Shown: positions 16,136 through 25,216, counted from the stretch's first letter. The stretch is DNA of 64,000 nt from Thalassospira marina (GCF_002844375.1 NZ_CP024199.1:3946001-4010000); one strand, 5' to 3'. Notes: a model not told the origin generated them from the letters alone. Translations and numbers: made by a program.

Positions 16136-17359
16136 ATGGATTCAGTAATCACCGCTGCCGCACGCGCCCTGGCATCGGGGGATCCATTAGGGGCCTTGGG
16201 CCGGGTTTCGTTGCGCGATGACCCGCCCGCCCTGGCATTGCGCGGTATCGCCATGGCCCGCCTTGGTGATTTTGAGCGCGCCCGCGCCCTTTTAAAACAG
16301 GCCGCCCGTGCCTTTGGCAGCAGCGAACCCGTGGCTGCCGCGCGCTGCGTGGTGGCAGAAGCCGAAATTGCCCTTGTCTCGCGTGATCTGGCGCGCAACG
16401 ACAACACGTTACAGGCTGCACGCAACACCTTGGAAAACCGGGGTGATTTCGCCAATGCCGCCCATGCCCGCCATATCGAGGCAAACCGCCTTGTCCTTTC
16501 GGGCCAGCTGGATATGGCCGAAAAGCTGCTATCGGAAATTGATGCCCAAAACTTCCCCCCCTTGCTGCAAGCCGCACATGAACTGGCGATTGCTGGCATT
16601 GCCACCCGCAGGCTTGATACCATAACCGCGCGTGCCACCCTGGCAAAAGCAATGCAGATTGCATCGCATATGAATGTGCCCATGATGATGGCCGAGGTTG
16701 AAAAGGCGCAGCGCATCCTGGATACCCCGGCAGCAAGGCTTATTCAAAACGGACAGGAACGGCCCATTTTGCTGGACGAAGTCGCGCAACTGCCAACACC
16801 CGAAACCCTGATCATTGATGCCTGCCGGTATATTGTGCGCCAGGACGACACCATTATTGCCCTGGCATCGCGCCCGGTGCTGTTCAGCCTTTTGCGTATG
16901 CTGGCCTCTGCCTGGCCGGGCGATGTTTCGCGCGATGATCTGGTCAAAACGGCCTTTCATGCCCGCGAAGCCGATGAATCCCACCGGGCAAGGTTACGGG
17001 TTGAAATTGGCCGCATTCGCGCAAAAATCCGCAAATTTGCAACCATCCACGCAACCCGCGATGGTTTTGTGCTGTTACCCCGTAACAAAGCCCACATTAT
17101 CGCCGTGCTTGCCCCGCCGGTAGAGGGCAATCACGGGCCGCTTCTGGCCCTGCTGGCCGATGGCGAGGCATGGTCCAGTTCAGCCCTGGCACTGACATTG
17201 GGATGCAGCCAGCGCACAATCCAACGCGCCCTTGATGATCTGGCCTCACTGGGCAAAGTCCAGTTTTATGGCAAAGGGCGGGCGCGACGCTGGATGACGC
17301 CGCCCTTTCCCGGTTTCACGACAAGCTTGTTACTCCCCGGTCCCTTGCCTGGCACCTAA
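16136..17359 (+). CDS. TPR / winged-helix transcriptional regulator
   Basis: A 407-residue protein built in three parts as I read it. Residues 1-200 are an alpha-helical repeat region rich in Ala and Arg, TPR-like. Residues 215-335 resemble an OmpR-type winged helix (ending in ATRDGFVLLP). The last 70 residues hold another helix-turn-helix (SSALALTLGCSQRTIQRALDDLASLGKV). It therefore looks like a regulator with a ligand- or protein-binding arm. It sits 42 bases before the beta-propeller gene in the same direction and divergent from DUF899, so it probably controls one or both. No clear ribosome site precedes the ATG at 16136, so the start is tentative. Confidence 0.8.
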   Translation: MDSVITAAARALASGDPLGALGRVSLRDDPPALALRGIAMARLGDFERARALLKQAARAFGSSEPVAAARCVVAEAEIALVSRDLARNDNTLQAARNTLENRGDFANAAHARHIEANRLVLSGQLDMAEKLLSEIDAQNFPPLLQAAHELAIAGIATRRLDTITARATLAKAMQIASHMNVPMMMAEVEKAQRILDTPAARLIQNGQERPILLDEVAQLPTPETLIIDACRYIVRQDDTIIALASRPVLFSLLRMLASAWPGDVSRDDLVKTAFHAREADESHRARLRVEIGRIRAKIRKFATIHATRDGFVLLPRNKAHIIAVLAPPVEGNHGPLLALLADGEAWSSSALALTLGCSQRTIQRALDDLASLGKVQFYGKGRARRWMTPPFPGFTTSLLLPGPLPGT

Positions 17360-17401
17360 ACTGGTACGCAACAGGCACATTTGACAAAGGAATCCCAGAT
17401 C

Positions 17402-18034
17402 ATGAAACGCATGGCAGCAGAAATTACCGGGGAATTCGGCCCGCTTGAGGGTGTCACCCAGGTTAATGGGGTAACGTATGATGGTGAAAAAATATGGTTT
17501 GCCGCAGGCAGTGAAATCATCGCCATCAACCCCGAAGATGGCAGCAAAAAAGCCAGCCTGACCGCCGAAGCGGATGCCGGAACAGCTTTTGACGGCACAT
17601 ATTTTTACCAGATCGCCGATAGCCAGATAAACAAGATCGACCCTGAAAACGGCAAGGTCGTTGCCACCATCCCTGCACCCGGTGGCGGGGCGGCATCGGG
17701 CATGGCATGGGCGGAAGGATCACTTTGGGTCGGGCAATATCGGGACCGCAAAATTCACGAGATCGACCCCAATAATGGCGATATTCGCCGCACCATCCTT
17801 TCGGACCGCTTTGTAACCGGTGTTACCTGGCTGGGGGGCGAACTTTGGCATGGCACATGGGAAAACGAAGAAAGCAGCCTGCGCCAGATTGATGCCAGTA
17901 ACGGCACCGTTCTTGCGCAGATCGACATGCCCGAAGGTGTCGGTGTTTCGGGCCTGGAATCAGATGGCAAGGACCGTTTTTTCTGTGGCGGCGGCAATAG
18001 CGGCAAGGTCAGAATTGTGCATAAAAACATCTGA
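17402..18034 (+). CDS. Beta-propeller protein, glutamine cyclotransferase/Vgb-like
   Basis: A 210-residue protein made of repeated blade-like units, each reading roughly as VTYDGEKIWFAAGSEI, then IDPENGKVV, with W/Y at blade ends: this is a propeller like streptogramin lyase or plant-type glutaminyl cyclotransferase. No signal peptide is seen, so it is probably cytoplasmic. I see no catalytic residue set that fixes an activity. An AAAGGA lies upstream of the ATG at 17402; a TTG at 17381 would extend it by seven residues. It forms a two-gene unit with the regulator at 16136. Confidence 0.8.
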   Translation: MKRMAAEITGEFGPLEGVTQVNGVTYDGEKIWFAAGSEIIAINPEDGSKKASLTAEADAGTAFDGTYFYQIADSQINKIDPENGKVVATIPAPGGGAASGMAWAEGSLWVGQYRDRKIHEIDPNNGDIRRTILSDRFVTGVTWLGGELWHGTWENEESSLRQIDASNGTVLAQIDMPEGVGVSGLESDGKDRFFCGGGNSGKVRIVHKNI

Positions 18035-18184
18035 TTTCGCTGGGAATATTTGAACTAAATAACAATTAATTCAAATATTTAAGAAAAATATATAAAGTAT
18101 TTTCGCAAGAAAATATGGAACGTTTCACCCGCCCAATCGTTAGACAGGCATAACGCTCGAAGCTCAGATGAAAGGAGAGACGTT

Positions 18185-18745
18185 ATGCCTGCGATTGATA
18201 CCGCAAAAATCCTGATCCTCGCGACGGATGGTTATGAACGGTCCGAATTACGTGTCCCACGGGACAAGCTTTCGACCCACGGGGCTGATGTTAAAATCGC
18301 CTCGCTGAAATCTGGCAGCATCAAAAGCTGGGATGAAAAGGATTGGGGCGACAGTGTTGATGTCGACCTTGAGGTAAAAGACGTCGATATCAAGGATTAC
18401 GATGCCCTTGTCATTCCCGGCGGTCAGATCAACCCGGACCTGCTGCGCGTAAATGAAGGTGCCGTTTCACTGGTGCGCGACTTTGTGGCATCGGGCAAGC
18501 CGGTTGCCGCCATTTGCCATGGCCCCTGGCTTCTGGTCGAGGCGGATGCCCTGCGTAATCGCAAAGCAACATCTTACCCGTCCATCAAAACCGACATGAT
18601 CAATGCCGGTGCGAAATGGGAAGACAGCAAAGTTGTTTGTGACCAGGCAATTATCACATCGCGCAACCCCAATGACCTTGACGCGTTTGTTGGCAAGATT
18701 GTCGAGGAAGTCAGCGAAGGCAAACATGCAAGGCGCGCTGCCTGA
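18185..18745 (+). CDS. DJ-1/PfpI-family protein (protein/nucleotide deglycase type)
   Basis: A 186-residue DJ-1/PfpI-superfamily protein. The nucleophile elbow AAICHGPW places Cys111 and His112, and Glu18 (in DGYERSEL) is the conserved acid, giving the PfpI/YhbO triad. Homologues act as glyoxalase- or deglycase-type stress proteins in the cytoplasm; the activity of this member is inference. AAGGAGAG 7 bases before the ATG is a strong ribosome site. The 150-base upstream region is very AT-rich, suggesting a strong promoter, and a hairpin CTGCCGCGATC/GATCACGGCAG follows the stop at 18753-18780. Confidence 0.93.
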   Translation: MPAIDTAKILILATDGYERSELRVPRDKLSTHGADVKIASLKSGSIKSWDEKDWGDSVDVDLEVKDVDIKDYDALVIPGGQINPDLLRVNEGAVSLVRDFVASGKPVAAICHGPWLLVEADALRNRKATSYPSIKTDMINAGAKWEDSKVVCDQAIITSRNPNDLDAFVGKIVEEVSEGKHARRAA

Positions 18746-18928
18746 CACCAAACTGCCGCGATCCAGCCCGATCACGGCAGCCCGAATGCGGCGGCTTATC
18801 TTTGCACTTTAACCGCAAACACCGCCGCATAAGCCCGCATATCCCAAACCCTGCTTGGCGATATCGGGTAAGGCCCCTGGCCTGGATGGTCGGCCAACTG
18901 GCCCGGCCGATGATCCGAACTTCCGTTT
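18746..18928 (+). other. Structured 3' region or candidate small RNA
   Basis: Between the PfpI stop and a strong terminator are hairpins at 18753-18780 and TCGGCC/GGCCGA at about 18890-18911. No protein is recognisable. It is either a long 3' UTR of the PfpI gene or an RNA ending at 18964. Confidence 0.4.
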
Positions 18929-18964
18929 TCCCGGTCCTGGATACCTGCCAGGGCCGGGATTTTT
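18929..18964 (+). terminator. Rho-independent terminator
   Basis: A 12-bp stem TCCCGGTCCTGG/CCAGGGCCGGGA (one G-T pair), 7-base loop, then TTTTT. It ends plus-strand transcription about 200 bases past the PfpI gene. Confidence 0.8.
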
Positions 18965-19019
18965 ACATCCTGCCAACGTGGCTGCGGCAATTAAACTGCC
19001 ACAGCACATTGATCATGCC

Positions 19020-19652
19020 TTAAATTTCCGGTCCCTTGCTGAAATCGATATCGGCAAAGGCGGCTTCAAATCCGGCATTTTCCATTTGTTTGTGCCTGGC
19101 CTTTCCTTCGCCTGCCCCATATTCAGCCATGACCTGATAAACCGGGCCATCATTGGTCGAAATAGACTGATAAAGGCAGAATTTATCAACGTGAAAGACC
19201 CGGCTGGTAACATCGGCATGGTCAACAACCGCCTGCTCGACCACAGCCCGATGGGCCGAACGATTACGCCCCAGTGTGATATGCGGGGCGAATTTTCGCT
19301 GTTCCAACTGCCCTGATATATCTTCACACGCCAAAAGGGCGCTTTCCACCCGCTGCGCTAACTGCCCTAGCAAGGGCTGGTTTTGCACGGCGGCCCATAA
19401 AATGCGGGCCTTTTTATCCGTGCCAAACATACCAAGCCCGGCAATTTTCAGGTCAAAACCGTCAAAACCGATCGCCATCAGGGCATCGTCAATGGTGCCC
19501 GCCACATGCCTGTCATCGACATTGCCGATGAATTTCAGGGTTAAATGCATGTTTTCAGGCGTTTGGGCCTCAAGCCCGCGAATGGCCCGGGCAATAGGAT
19601 AAAGGTCTTCGGCAATATCAGCCGGAATGGGGATGCCGACAAAAAGGCGCAT
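19020..19652 (-). CDS. thpR: RNA 2',3'-cyclic phosphodiesterase (2H family)
   Basis: A 210-residue 2H phosphoesterase. The two catalytic HxT motifs are both present: HLT at residues 36-38 and HIT at 124-126. The protein opens 2',3'-cyclic RNA ends to 2'-phosphates in the cytoplasm and was formerly called 2'-5' RNA ligase. I chose the ATG at 19652 (MRLFVGIP), six bases after a GAGGG; two codons further upstream (GTG-ATG) are also possible. It stands between the PfpI and pirin genes, with no close partner in the same operon. Confidence 0.93.
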   Translation of the reverse strand: MRLFVGIPIPADIAEDLYPIARAIRGLEAQTPENMHLTLKFIGNVDDRHVAGTIDDALMAIGFDGFDLKIAGLGMFGTDKKARILWAAVQNQPLLGQLAQRVESALLACEDISGQLEQRKFAPHITLGRNRSAHRAVVEQAVVDHADVTSRVFHVDKFCLYQSISTNDGPVYQVMAEYGAGEGKARHKQMENAGFEAAFADIDFSKGPEI

Positions 19653-19750
19653 CATCACCCTCGTTCATAAAAATTGGCACAACGGACGATCATGTTGCAT
19701 TCCCGGCCATCGGCAAAATACCGCAATATGGAGGGGAATGTCTGATCCCG

Positions 19751-20638
19751 TTATGAGGCCGGGGGCGGACTGGCCTTGGCGGCAGTACCGGGCAACGGCA
19801 CAAAATCATCCTCCCCGGGAACCGGCGTAAACCGCTGATTTTGCCAGTCATCCTTGGCTTTCTGGATGCGATCCTTACTGGTGGAGACAAAATTCCACCA
19901 GATATGCCGGTGGCCCAAAGGCACCCCGCCCAACAACATCACACGGCAATGGTTTTCCGCAACGATATCGGGAATTTCATCTGGTGCGATATAAACAAAA
20001 CTGAAGGCTTCGTGCCGGGTACCATCAATGCGCAAGGCCCCTTCGATCACATAAAGCGCGGCTTCCTGGTTTTCACCGGGCAACAATAACTGCGCACCAC
20101 CATCCATATGCACATCAAGGTAAAACAGCTTTGATTTTACCGGTACCGGCGCGCTATGCCCAAAGGCCTCGCCCGCGATCAGGCGCATATGCAGGCCTGA
20201 TTCATGGATCACCGGCAAATCATCCTTGCGGATATGGGTGAAATCGGGCGCGCATTCCTCGTCTGCCTCGGGCAGGGCGCACCATAGCTGCAATCCATGC
20301 AGGTTGTGGTCCGAATGGCGCAAATCCGATGTTTCACGTTCGGAATGGACAATGCCGCGGCCCGCCGTCATCCAGTTCAAATCACCCGGCGTAATTTCCA
20401 GCTTATTGCCCAGGCTATCATTATGCAGAATGGCACCTTCAAACAGGTAGGTCACTGTTGCCAGGCCGATATGGGGATGGGGTGGCACATCAACGCCATT
20501 TCCCGCCTCAAAACTTACCGGGCCCATATGGTCAAAAAACACGAACGGCCCAACCGACCGGCATTCCCTTTGCGGCAAAAGGCGCCGCACGGACATACCC
20601 TCCAGGTCGGTTTCCTTCCCTGAAACGACAACTACCAT
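19751..20638 (-). CDS. Pirin-family protein
   Basis: A 295-residue bicupin of the pirin family. The N-terminal cupin has the metal-binding set in PHPHIGLATVTYLFEG and a later HSE; the C-terminal domain is the smaller pirin cupin. Bacterial pirins include quercetinase-like dioxygenases and regulators of pyruvate dehydrogenase, and I cannot tell which applies. A GGAGG 6 bases upstream fixes the ATG at 20638; a frame extension of 25 codons beyond it is not used. The gene follows an aldo/keto reductase in the same direction with 110 bases between. Confidence 0.93.
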   Translation of the reverse strand: MVVVVSGKETDLEGMSVRRLLPQRECRSVGPFVFFDHMGPVSFEAGNGVDVPPHPHIGLATVTYLFEGAILHNDSLGNKLEITPGDLNWMTAGRGIVHSERETSDLRHSDHNLHGLQLWCALPEADEECAPDFTHIRKDDLPVIHESGLHMRLIAGEAFGHSAPVPVKSKLFYLDVHMDGGAQLLLPGENQEAALYVIEGALRIDGTRHEAFSFVYIAPDEIPDIVAENHCRVMLLGGVPLGHRHIWWNFVSTSKDRIQKAKDDWQNQRFTPVPGEDDFVPLPGTAAKASPPPAS

Positions 20639-20749
20639 ACGACGCCTCCTTTTGTCCGGCGGTATCCATGATGCCCCGTTGTGCCCCGGCGGCATTATCA
20701 CCACCGGGGCCACAACCAGGCATATTCTCCGATACTGGCGTACCTGCGC

Positions 20750-21790
20750 TTACGGGCAGGGGTTCGGCCAGCAGGTCTGGATGTTTTCAATTTCGGCCAG
20801 CACATCATCCGAAAGCGTGATGTCAGCAGAACCGATATTGATTTTAAGCTGCTCCATCGAGGTAGCCCCGATGATGTTTGATGTCAGGAACTGACGCGAA
20901 TTGACATAGGCCAGCGCCATCTGGGACGGATCAAGCCCGTTATCCTTTGCCAGTTTGACATAGGCTTCGGTTGCCTTGATGCCATTTTCCTTAAGATAAC
21001 GGCCAAAATATTGCGGCCAGATGGTGCTGCGTGCGCCTTCCGGTTTGGCACCATCAATGTACTTGCCCGAAAGCGCGCCACCGCCCAGCGGCGAATAGGC
21101 CAAAAGGCCGGCATCTTCGCGAATGGAGCATTCAGCCAGACCAACCTCGTAGGTGCGGTTCAGCAGGCTATAGGGGTTCTGAACGGAAACAACACGCGGC
21201 CAGCCTTTTTTCTCGGCCAGTTCCAGAAATTTCATCAACCCCCACGGGGTTTCGTTCGACAGGCCGATATGGCGCACCTTGCCAGCCTTGACCAGTTCAT
21301 CAAGGGCGGAAAGGGTTTCCTCGATCGGGGTGAATTCCTCGTTCTCATCATGGTCGTAGCCCAGCTTGCCAAAGAAGTTGGAATTACGATCCGGCCAGTG
21401 CAGCTGATAAAGATCGACATAATCGGTCTTCAGGCGCGACAGCGACCCGTCAATGGCAGTAAAAATCTGGTCACGGGTCAGGCGGGGACCACCACGCACA
21501 TAGGGAAAACGCTCTGCCGGACCGACAATTTTGGTGGCAATCACCAGATCATCGCGTTTGCCGCGTTTTTCCAGCCAGTTACCGATAATGGTTTCGGTCT
21601 TGGTGAAGGTTTCTTCCATCGCCGGGACCGGGTACATTTCGGCAGTATCGATAAAATTGATATCGTTACTGGTGGCGTAATCAAGCTGTTCAAAGGCTTC
21701 TTCCTGGGTATTTTGCTGCCCCCAGGTCATGGTTCCAAGGCAGATAACGCTGACATTGATGTCAGTACGGCCCAAACGGCGGTATTCCAT
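20750..21790 (-). CDS. Aldo/keto reductase, Tas-like
   Basis: A 346-residue NADP(H)-dependent aldo/keto reductase, TIM-barrel fold, close to the Tas branch. The catalytic tetrad is complete: Asp48, Tyr53, Lys87 and His131 (in QLHWPDR). The NADP-binding C-terminal region contains SNIIGATSMEQLK. It reduces aldehydes or ketones in the cytoplasm; substrate unknown. The ATG at 21790 is preceded by AAGGGGA; the longer form (MARHQ) lacks support. It lies just upstream of the pirin gene and may be co-transcribed with it. Confidence 0.93.
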   Translation of the reverse strand: MEYRRLGRTDINVSVICLGTMTWGQQNTQEEAFEQLDYATSNDINFIDTAEMYPVPAMEETFTKTETIIGNWLEKRGKRDDLVIATKIVGPAERFPYVRGGPRLTRDQIFTAIDGSLSRLKTDYVDLYQLHWPDRNSNFFGKLGYDHDENEEFTPIEETLSALDELVKAGKVRHIGLSNETPWGLMKFLELAEKKGWPRVVSVQNPYSLLNRTYEVGLAECSIREDAGLLAYSPLGGGALSGKYIDGAKPEGARSTIWPQYFGRYLKENGIKATEAYVKLAKDNGLDPSQMALAYVNSRQFLTSNIIGATSMEQLKINIGSADITLSDDVLAEIENIQTCWPNPCP

Positions 21791-21915
21791 ACTAAAAGTC
21801 CCCTTTTGGCGGCCCTGGTGGCGGGCCACTTCATTTTGGAAATAGTGTGAATATATCCTGCCGTGCCGACAATGAAACCGCTAGCACCGATTTTTCATGA
21901 GATTTCATTGCGATA

Positions 21916-23085
21916 TCACATGAACAGCGTCAGAACTCCCGTATAGGCGTAAAAACGGTCGTTACAAATTTCACCATTTCCGTAAAAACCGGTTAATGGC
22001 AAATCGCCCAATTCTTCCTGAATGATCATCATTTCGCGATTTTCGGTGCCAAACAGGTGCGGCCCGCGCGCGACACAACTGCAATACACCGCACCACGCG
22101 GGCGGCCGGGCAAACGGCGCTGCAAATCCGCCAGCATCCGGCGCAAATCCTGTTCGGCAGTGGCACTATCGCGGCGGACAAACCGCACCGCATCCCCCGG
22201 TCGGGCATCATCATTGACCGCCATCAGGTTATTTTGCGGGTCAACCCCCATCAGGTTGCGCACCACAAAATCGCCGGTATCAGTACCCGGCACCATGAAC
22301 GCAACATGATACCGCCCTGTGCCAATCTGGGCACCTGCCCCACCCTCACCACCGGGTTTACTACCGGGATTAAGGGTAAAGCCGTTTTCATCCGATGCCA
22401 GTTCATCGGCAAAAACCTGATAGGCGGGCTTGTCATCAAGCATTGAAATGATGCCACCCCGCCCCTCGGTCACGCGGTGAACCGGGCCAATGGGGGAACA
22501 GGCCTGGCTTAACCCCACCTGCACCACGGTATCACCGGCAAACAAAACACCCGAAAGCCCGCCATGCGTGACTTTATTGGCAATCTGCGATGCGCCCTTT
22601 TCTCCCCCTGCACCAACGCCTCCAACCAGATAGGTCGATCCGACACGCGCCAGTTCCGGCAGCAGTTTCAGGGCTTCGGGCACGCCGGGATCGGCATGGA
22701 CCAGGCCAAATAATGGCTCAAGCCGGGCAATGGCATCCTGCAAGGGGGCTTCATCGATATCGGCATCAATACGAATGGGATCAAAAATGTGAAACCGTTC
22801 AGGCGCCAGCGGGGCGATCATGACAGAGGCCGCAGGCACCCCGAAATAGGCACGGCCCGGCCCGCAAACACCCACACCCGATGTACCAACCCAAAATTCA
22901 ACGCCAAGGCGGGATCGCAAAAAGGTCAGGATGCTGCCGATGTCCCCGGCAAGGGGTTCCGATACATATAAAAAGGCCAGGCCATCGGGAATATCTCCCT
23001 GACGTTCCAGCTTTTCGGCCAGTTCGGATGAAATTGCCGCCCAGTGTTCTCCGCTGGCATGTGCCGCAATAAATTCAGCGCTCAT
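21916..23085 (-). CDS. FIST-domain sensory protein
   Basis: A 389-residue protein with FIST_N (about residues 30-230) and FIST_C (about 240-385) domains, which are thought to bind small ligands such as amino acids in signalling proteins. The strings VGTSGVGVCGPG, VGGVGAGGEKGAS and the C-terminal LTGFYGNGEICNDRFYAYTGVLTLF are the family landmarks. No kinase, GGDEF or chemoreceptor domain is attached and none is next door, so the output partner is unknown. It starts at the ATG at 23085 and has no close upstream partner. Confidence 0.9.
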   Translation of the reverse strand: MSAEFIAAHASGEHWAAISSELAEKLERQGDIPDGLAFLYVSEPLAGDIGSILTFLRSRLGVEFWVGTSGVGVCGPGRAYFGVPAASVMIAPLAPERFHIFDPIRIDADIDEAPLQDAIARLEPLFGLVHADPGVPEALKLLPELARVGSTYLVGGVGAGGEKGASQIANKVTHGGLSGVLFAGDTVVQVGLSQACSPIGPVHRVTEGRGGIISMLDDKPAYQVFADELASDENGFTLNPGSKPGGEGGAGAQIGTGRYHVAFMVPGTDTGDFVVRNLMGVDPQNNLMAVNDDARPGDAVRFVRRDSATAEQDLRRMLADLQRRLPGRPRGAVYCSCVARGPHLFGTENREMMIIQEELGDLPLTGFYGNGEICNDRFYAYTGVLTLFM

Positions 23086-23415
23086 AACCCTTCCCCGTTC
23101 CCTGGTCGCAGTGCATCACTAGAACGCCCACCTATATGCTGCCCGTACACAGGCAATATTCCACCCGCACCGGGCCAGCGAAACATGCCTGTATCAGGCA
23201 ACGCAATTTCATCACGCCAGCAGGCCTTGGCGCAAGCATTGAACCAGCCCTTTAGCCATCCAGGTGCTTTTGCCCCCGATTATTCCGCTTATCCGCGTAA
23301 AATCCCCCGCAACAGGATCAATCACCGCCCCTTATATATTGCCAGCCTCTATTACCCGGCCTGAATGCAAGGGACAATGCAGCAGCTTCAAAAAGTGTGA
23401 AAACTGCCGTGCGCC
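23086..23415. other. Intergenic region upstream of the FIST gene
   Basis: Minus-strand leader of the FIST gene and the space after the J-domain protein. I see no recognisable gene, hairpin terminator or repeat. Confidence 0.5.
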
Positions 23416-24117
23416 TTAGCTGACATGGCGGCGCAAAAGCTCCATCGCCGCGTTTAGCTGCGTCATGCGCTGGTGTGACCCATAATTACTATCCGGGTGA
23501 TGGATGGCGGCCAGCACCCGATATTTGCTGCGAATTGCCTTGGCATCCGGCCGCGCCCCTGGGGGAAAGCCCATCACATGCAGGGCATCGTTATAAGTGC
23601 TCACCCCGCGATCCAGCGGGTCAAATGCCAGGTTATGCACAATCTGGCGCAGGCGCTCGACCTCCTCGCGGGATTGAAGCAGTTCGGCGGGTGGCTGGGT
23701 TACGCGTTTTTTAAGATCGGCTATTTCCTGCAGGGCGCGCTTCTCAGCCGCCAGCACATCTGGCCGGTCCACGCGGATGCGTACATCGCCCCCTTCAAAA
23801 TCCAGCGCCATTTTCAATGCCTTACGCACTGTTGTAATGGCATATCCCGATGGCAGGCGCAGTTGCAGGCGCGGTTTGCGCCGCCAGGGACGGCCTTCCG
23901 CCGGGCCGGATTTCAACACAATGGTTTCACGGTCACCCGGTGGGGGATCACCCGGGTCGTCATAGGCTTCGATCACGTCTTTTGGCACAATCAACATCAC
24001 GGAACGCGCCAGATCGGCGGCATTTACCTCGCGCCGCGTCGCCAGATCAAGAACCGCATCCCGAAATGCACTGGCACAGGGGATGGTGTAAGACTGCTTA
24101 ACTGTTTGCGACGCCAT
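23416..24117 (-). CDS. J-domain protein with unknown N-terminal domain
   Basis: A 233-residue protein. The C-terminal 60 residues form a DnaJ-type J-domain with the HPD motif at residues 207-209 (within AAIHHPDSNYG), preceded by a coiled-coil-like stretch rich in Glu and Arg (about 125-165). The N-terminal 110 residues carry basic and hydrophobic segments with no family I can name, and no zinc fingers or G/F region, so it is a class III J-protein that would recruit DnaK for one client. The ATG at 24117 has AAGGGG upstream; the longer start at 24165 is unlikely. Confidence 0.82.
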   Translation of the reverse strand: MASQTVKQSYTIPCASAFRDAVLDLATRREVNAADLARSVMLIVPKDVIEAYDDPGDPPPGDRETIVLKSGPAEGRPWRRKPRLQLRLPSGYAITTVRKALKMALDFEGGDVRIRVDRPDVLAAEKRALQEIADLKKRVTQPPAELLQSREEVERLRQIVHNLAFDPLDRGVSTYNDALHVMGFPPGARPDAKAIRSKYRVLAAIHHPDSNYGSHQRMTQLNAAMELLRRHVS

Positions 24118-24230
24118 GAAGCCCCTTGTCACACAAACCAGTGAAAACGGTTGCAGTATACGCAAAACACTGCGCCCCGGCCCATTTCCTGCTGGACGAA
24201 AAGTTTAGGCGACGGTCTTTTACCGCGCAA

Positions 24231-24242
24231 CTACAAAAGTAG
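24231..24242. promoter_or_regulatory. CTAC-N4-GTAG palindrome, copy 1
   Basis: The 12-base inverted repeat CTACAAAAGTAG. The same 12-mer occurs in reverse orientation about 650 bases away at 24880-24891. It resembles a dimeric regulator site; the binding protein is unknown. Confidence 0.4.
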
Positions 24243-24355
24243 ACAAACTTGAATCGCTTCCGAGTCAAAATTCGTGCCCGACCGGCCAGATTATGCCTGA
24301 CCGCGCGCAAATACAGACGTCAAAATCAAAATAAGCATCTGAAAATAAATAATAA

Positions 24356-24374
24356 TTCTACGAATGAAGTAGAA
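24356..24374. promoter_or_regulatory. TTCTAC-N7-GTAGAA palindrome
   Basis: An inverted repeat TTCTAC / GTAGAA with a 7-base centre, sharing the CTAC/GTAG half-site with the other two palindromes of this block. Confidence 0.35.
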
Positions 24375-24879
24375 CTCAGCGCCATTCTTGAAATGCATAA
24401 CAAATCATTAACACAAACCCAGCCAGCTATGCACGCACCTAAAAATCGGCGCTTTGCCCAAGCCCAAACTGAAAAATAATCAAGTAAATACAGATAGTTA
24501 ATAGACACACACAGGCAAAGCCGCAAAACCAGCCCCGGTTAAGCTTTGAAGCCGGATTTTGTTTCGGTTTGCGGTCTAATTTTCGCAAATTCGCTTCCCG
24601 ATGGAGGAACGCACGCGAGCAAGCGATCAAAAATCTACAAATGCAGTTACGATTTTGGGAATCAAAACACAGCCGAAAGTAAACAAGGTATTAACAAGCA
24701 CAATTTCAAGGCCAAAACCGGCATTTTTTGCAGATTTTTTTGAAATTTCAGCATTTCTCAGCACCTGCGAAAACGGCATAATACATTGTTAAATAACAAA
24801 AATATGCAGATCCACGTCATAACAGCCAGTCAGAAAAGGCGTCGCACCCAAATTGTTACAACATCGATATGAAAACTAT

Positions 24880-24891
24880 CTACTTTTGTAG
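24880..24891. promoter_or_regulatory. CTAC-N4-GTAG palindrome, copy 2
   Basis: CTACTTTTGTAG, the reverse complement of the copy at 24231-24242, so the two bracket the AT-rich block in opposite orientation. Confidence 0.4.
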
Positions 24892-25216
24892 TTTTTGGCT
24901 TTCAACGGGATAAAAATTTACCACTTTAAACACTGTTAAAGATGCTTCTGGATAAATTTTCACCGCCAAGGTCTTATTCCCACGATGTTTTTTGAATTTT
25001 CCCGGCATCAAGCCATGCATTTTTGCGCGTATGTCATCACGCTTTTGGGCCAAAAGCCGCATCCTCTACCCGTCAACAGGTGGCAAAAGCATCAACAATC
25101 TGAATTTATTCCTTTTATAACAACATCTTGCACACCATCCTATCCATTCCCTGCTACGCACAGCCATGAACATCACGCAGGCATATATGGCGCCAACAGC
25201 AAACCTGCAGGACATA

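Larger units (their letters stand above)
24118..25216. other. AT-rich non-coding block
   Basis: About 1.1 kb, markedly AT-rich compared with neighbours, without a recognisable gene. Short frames exist (for example 24601-24792 plus) but have no family match. It carries three CTAC/GTAG palindromes (see separate entries). Possible roles are promoter DNA, a decayed gene, or a horizontally acquired remnant. Confidence 0.5.
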
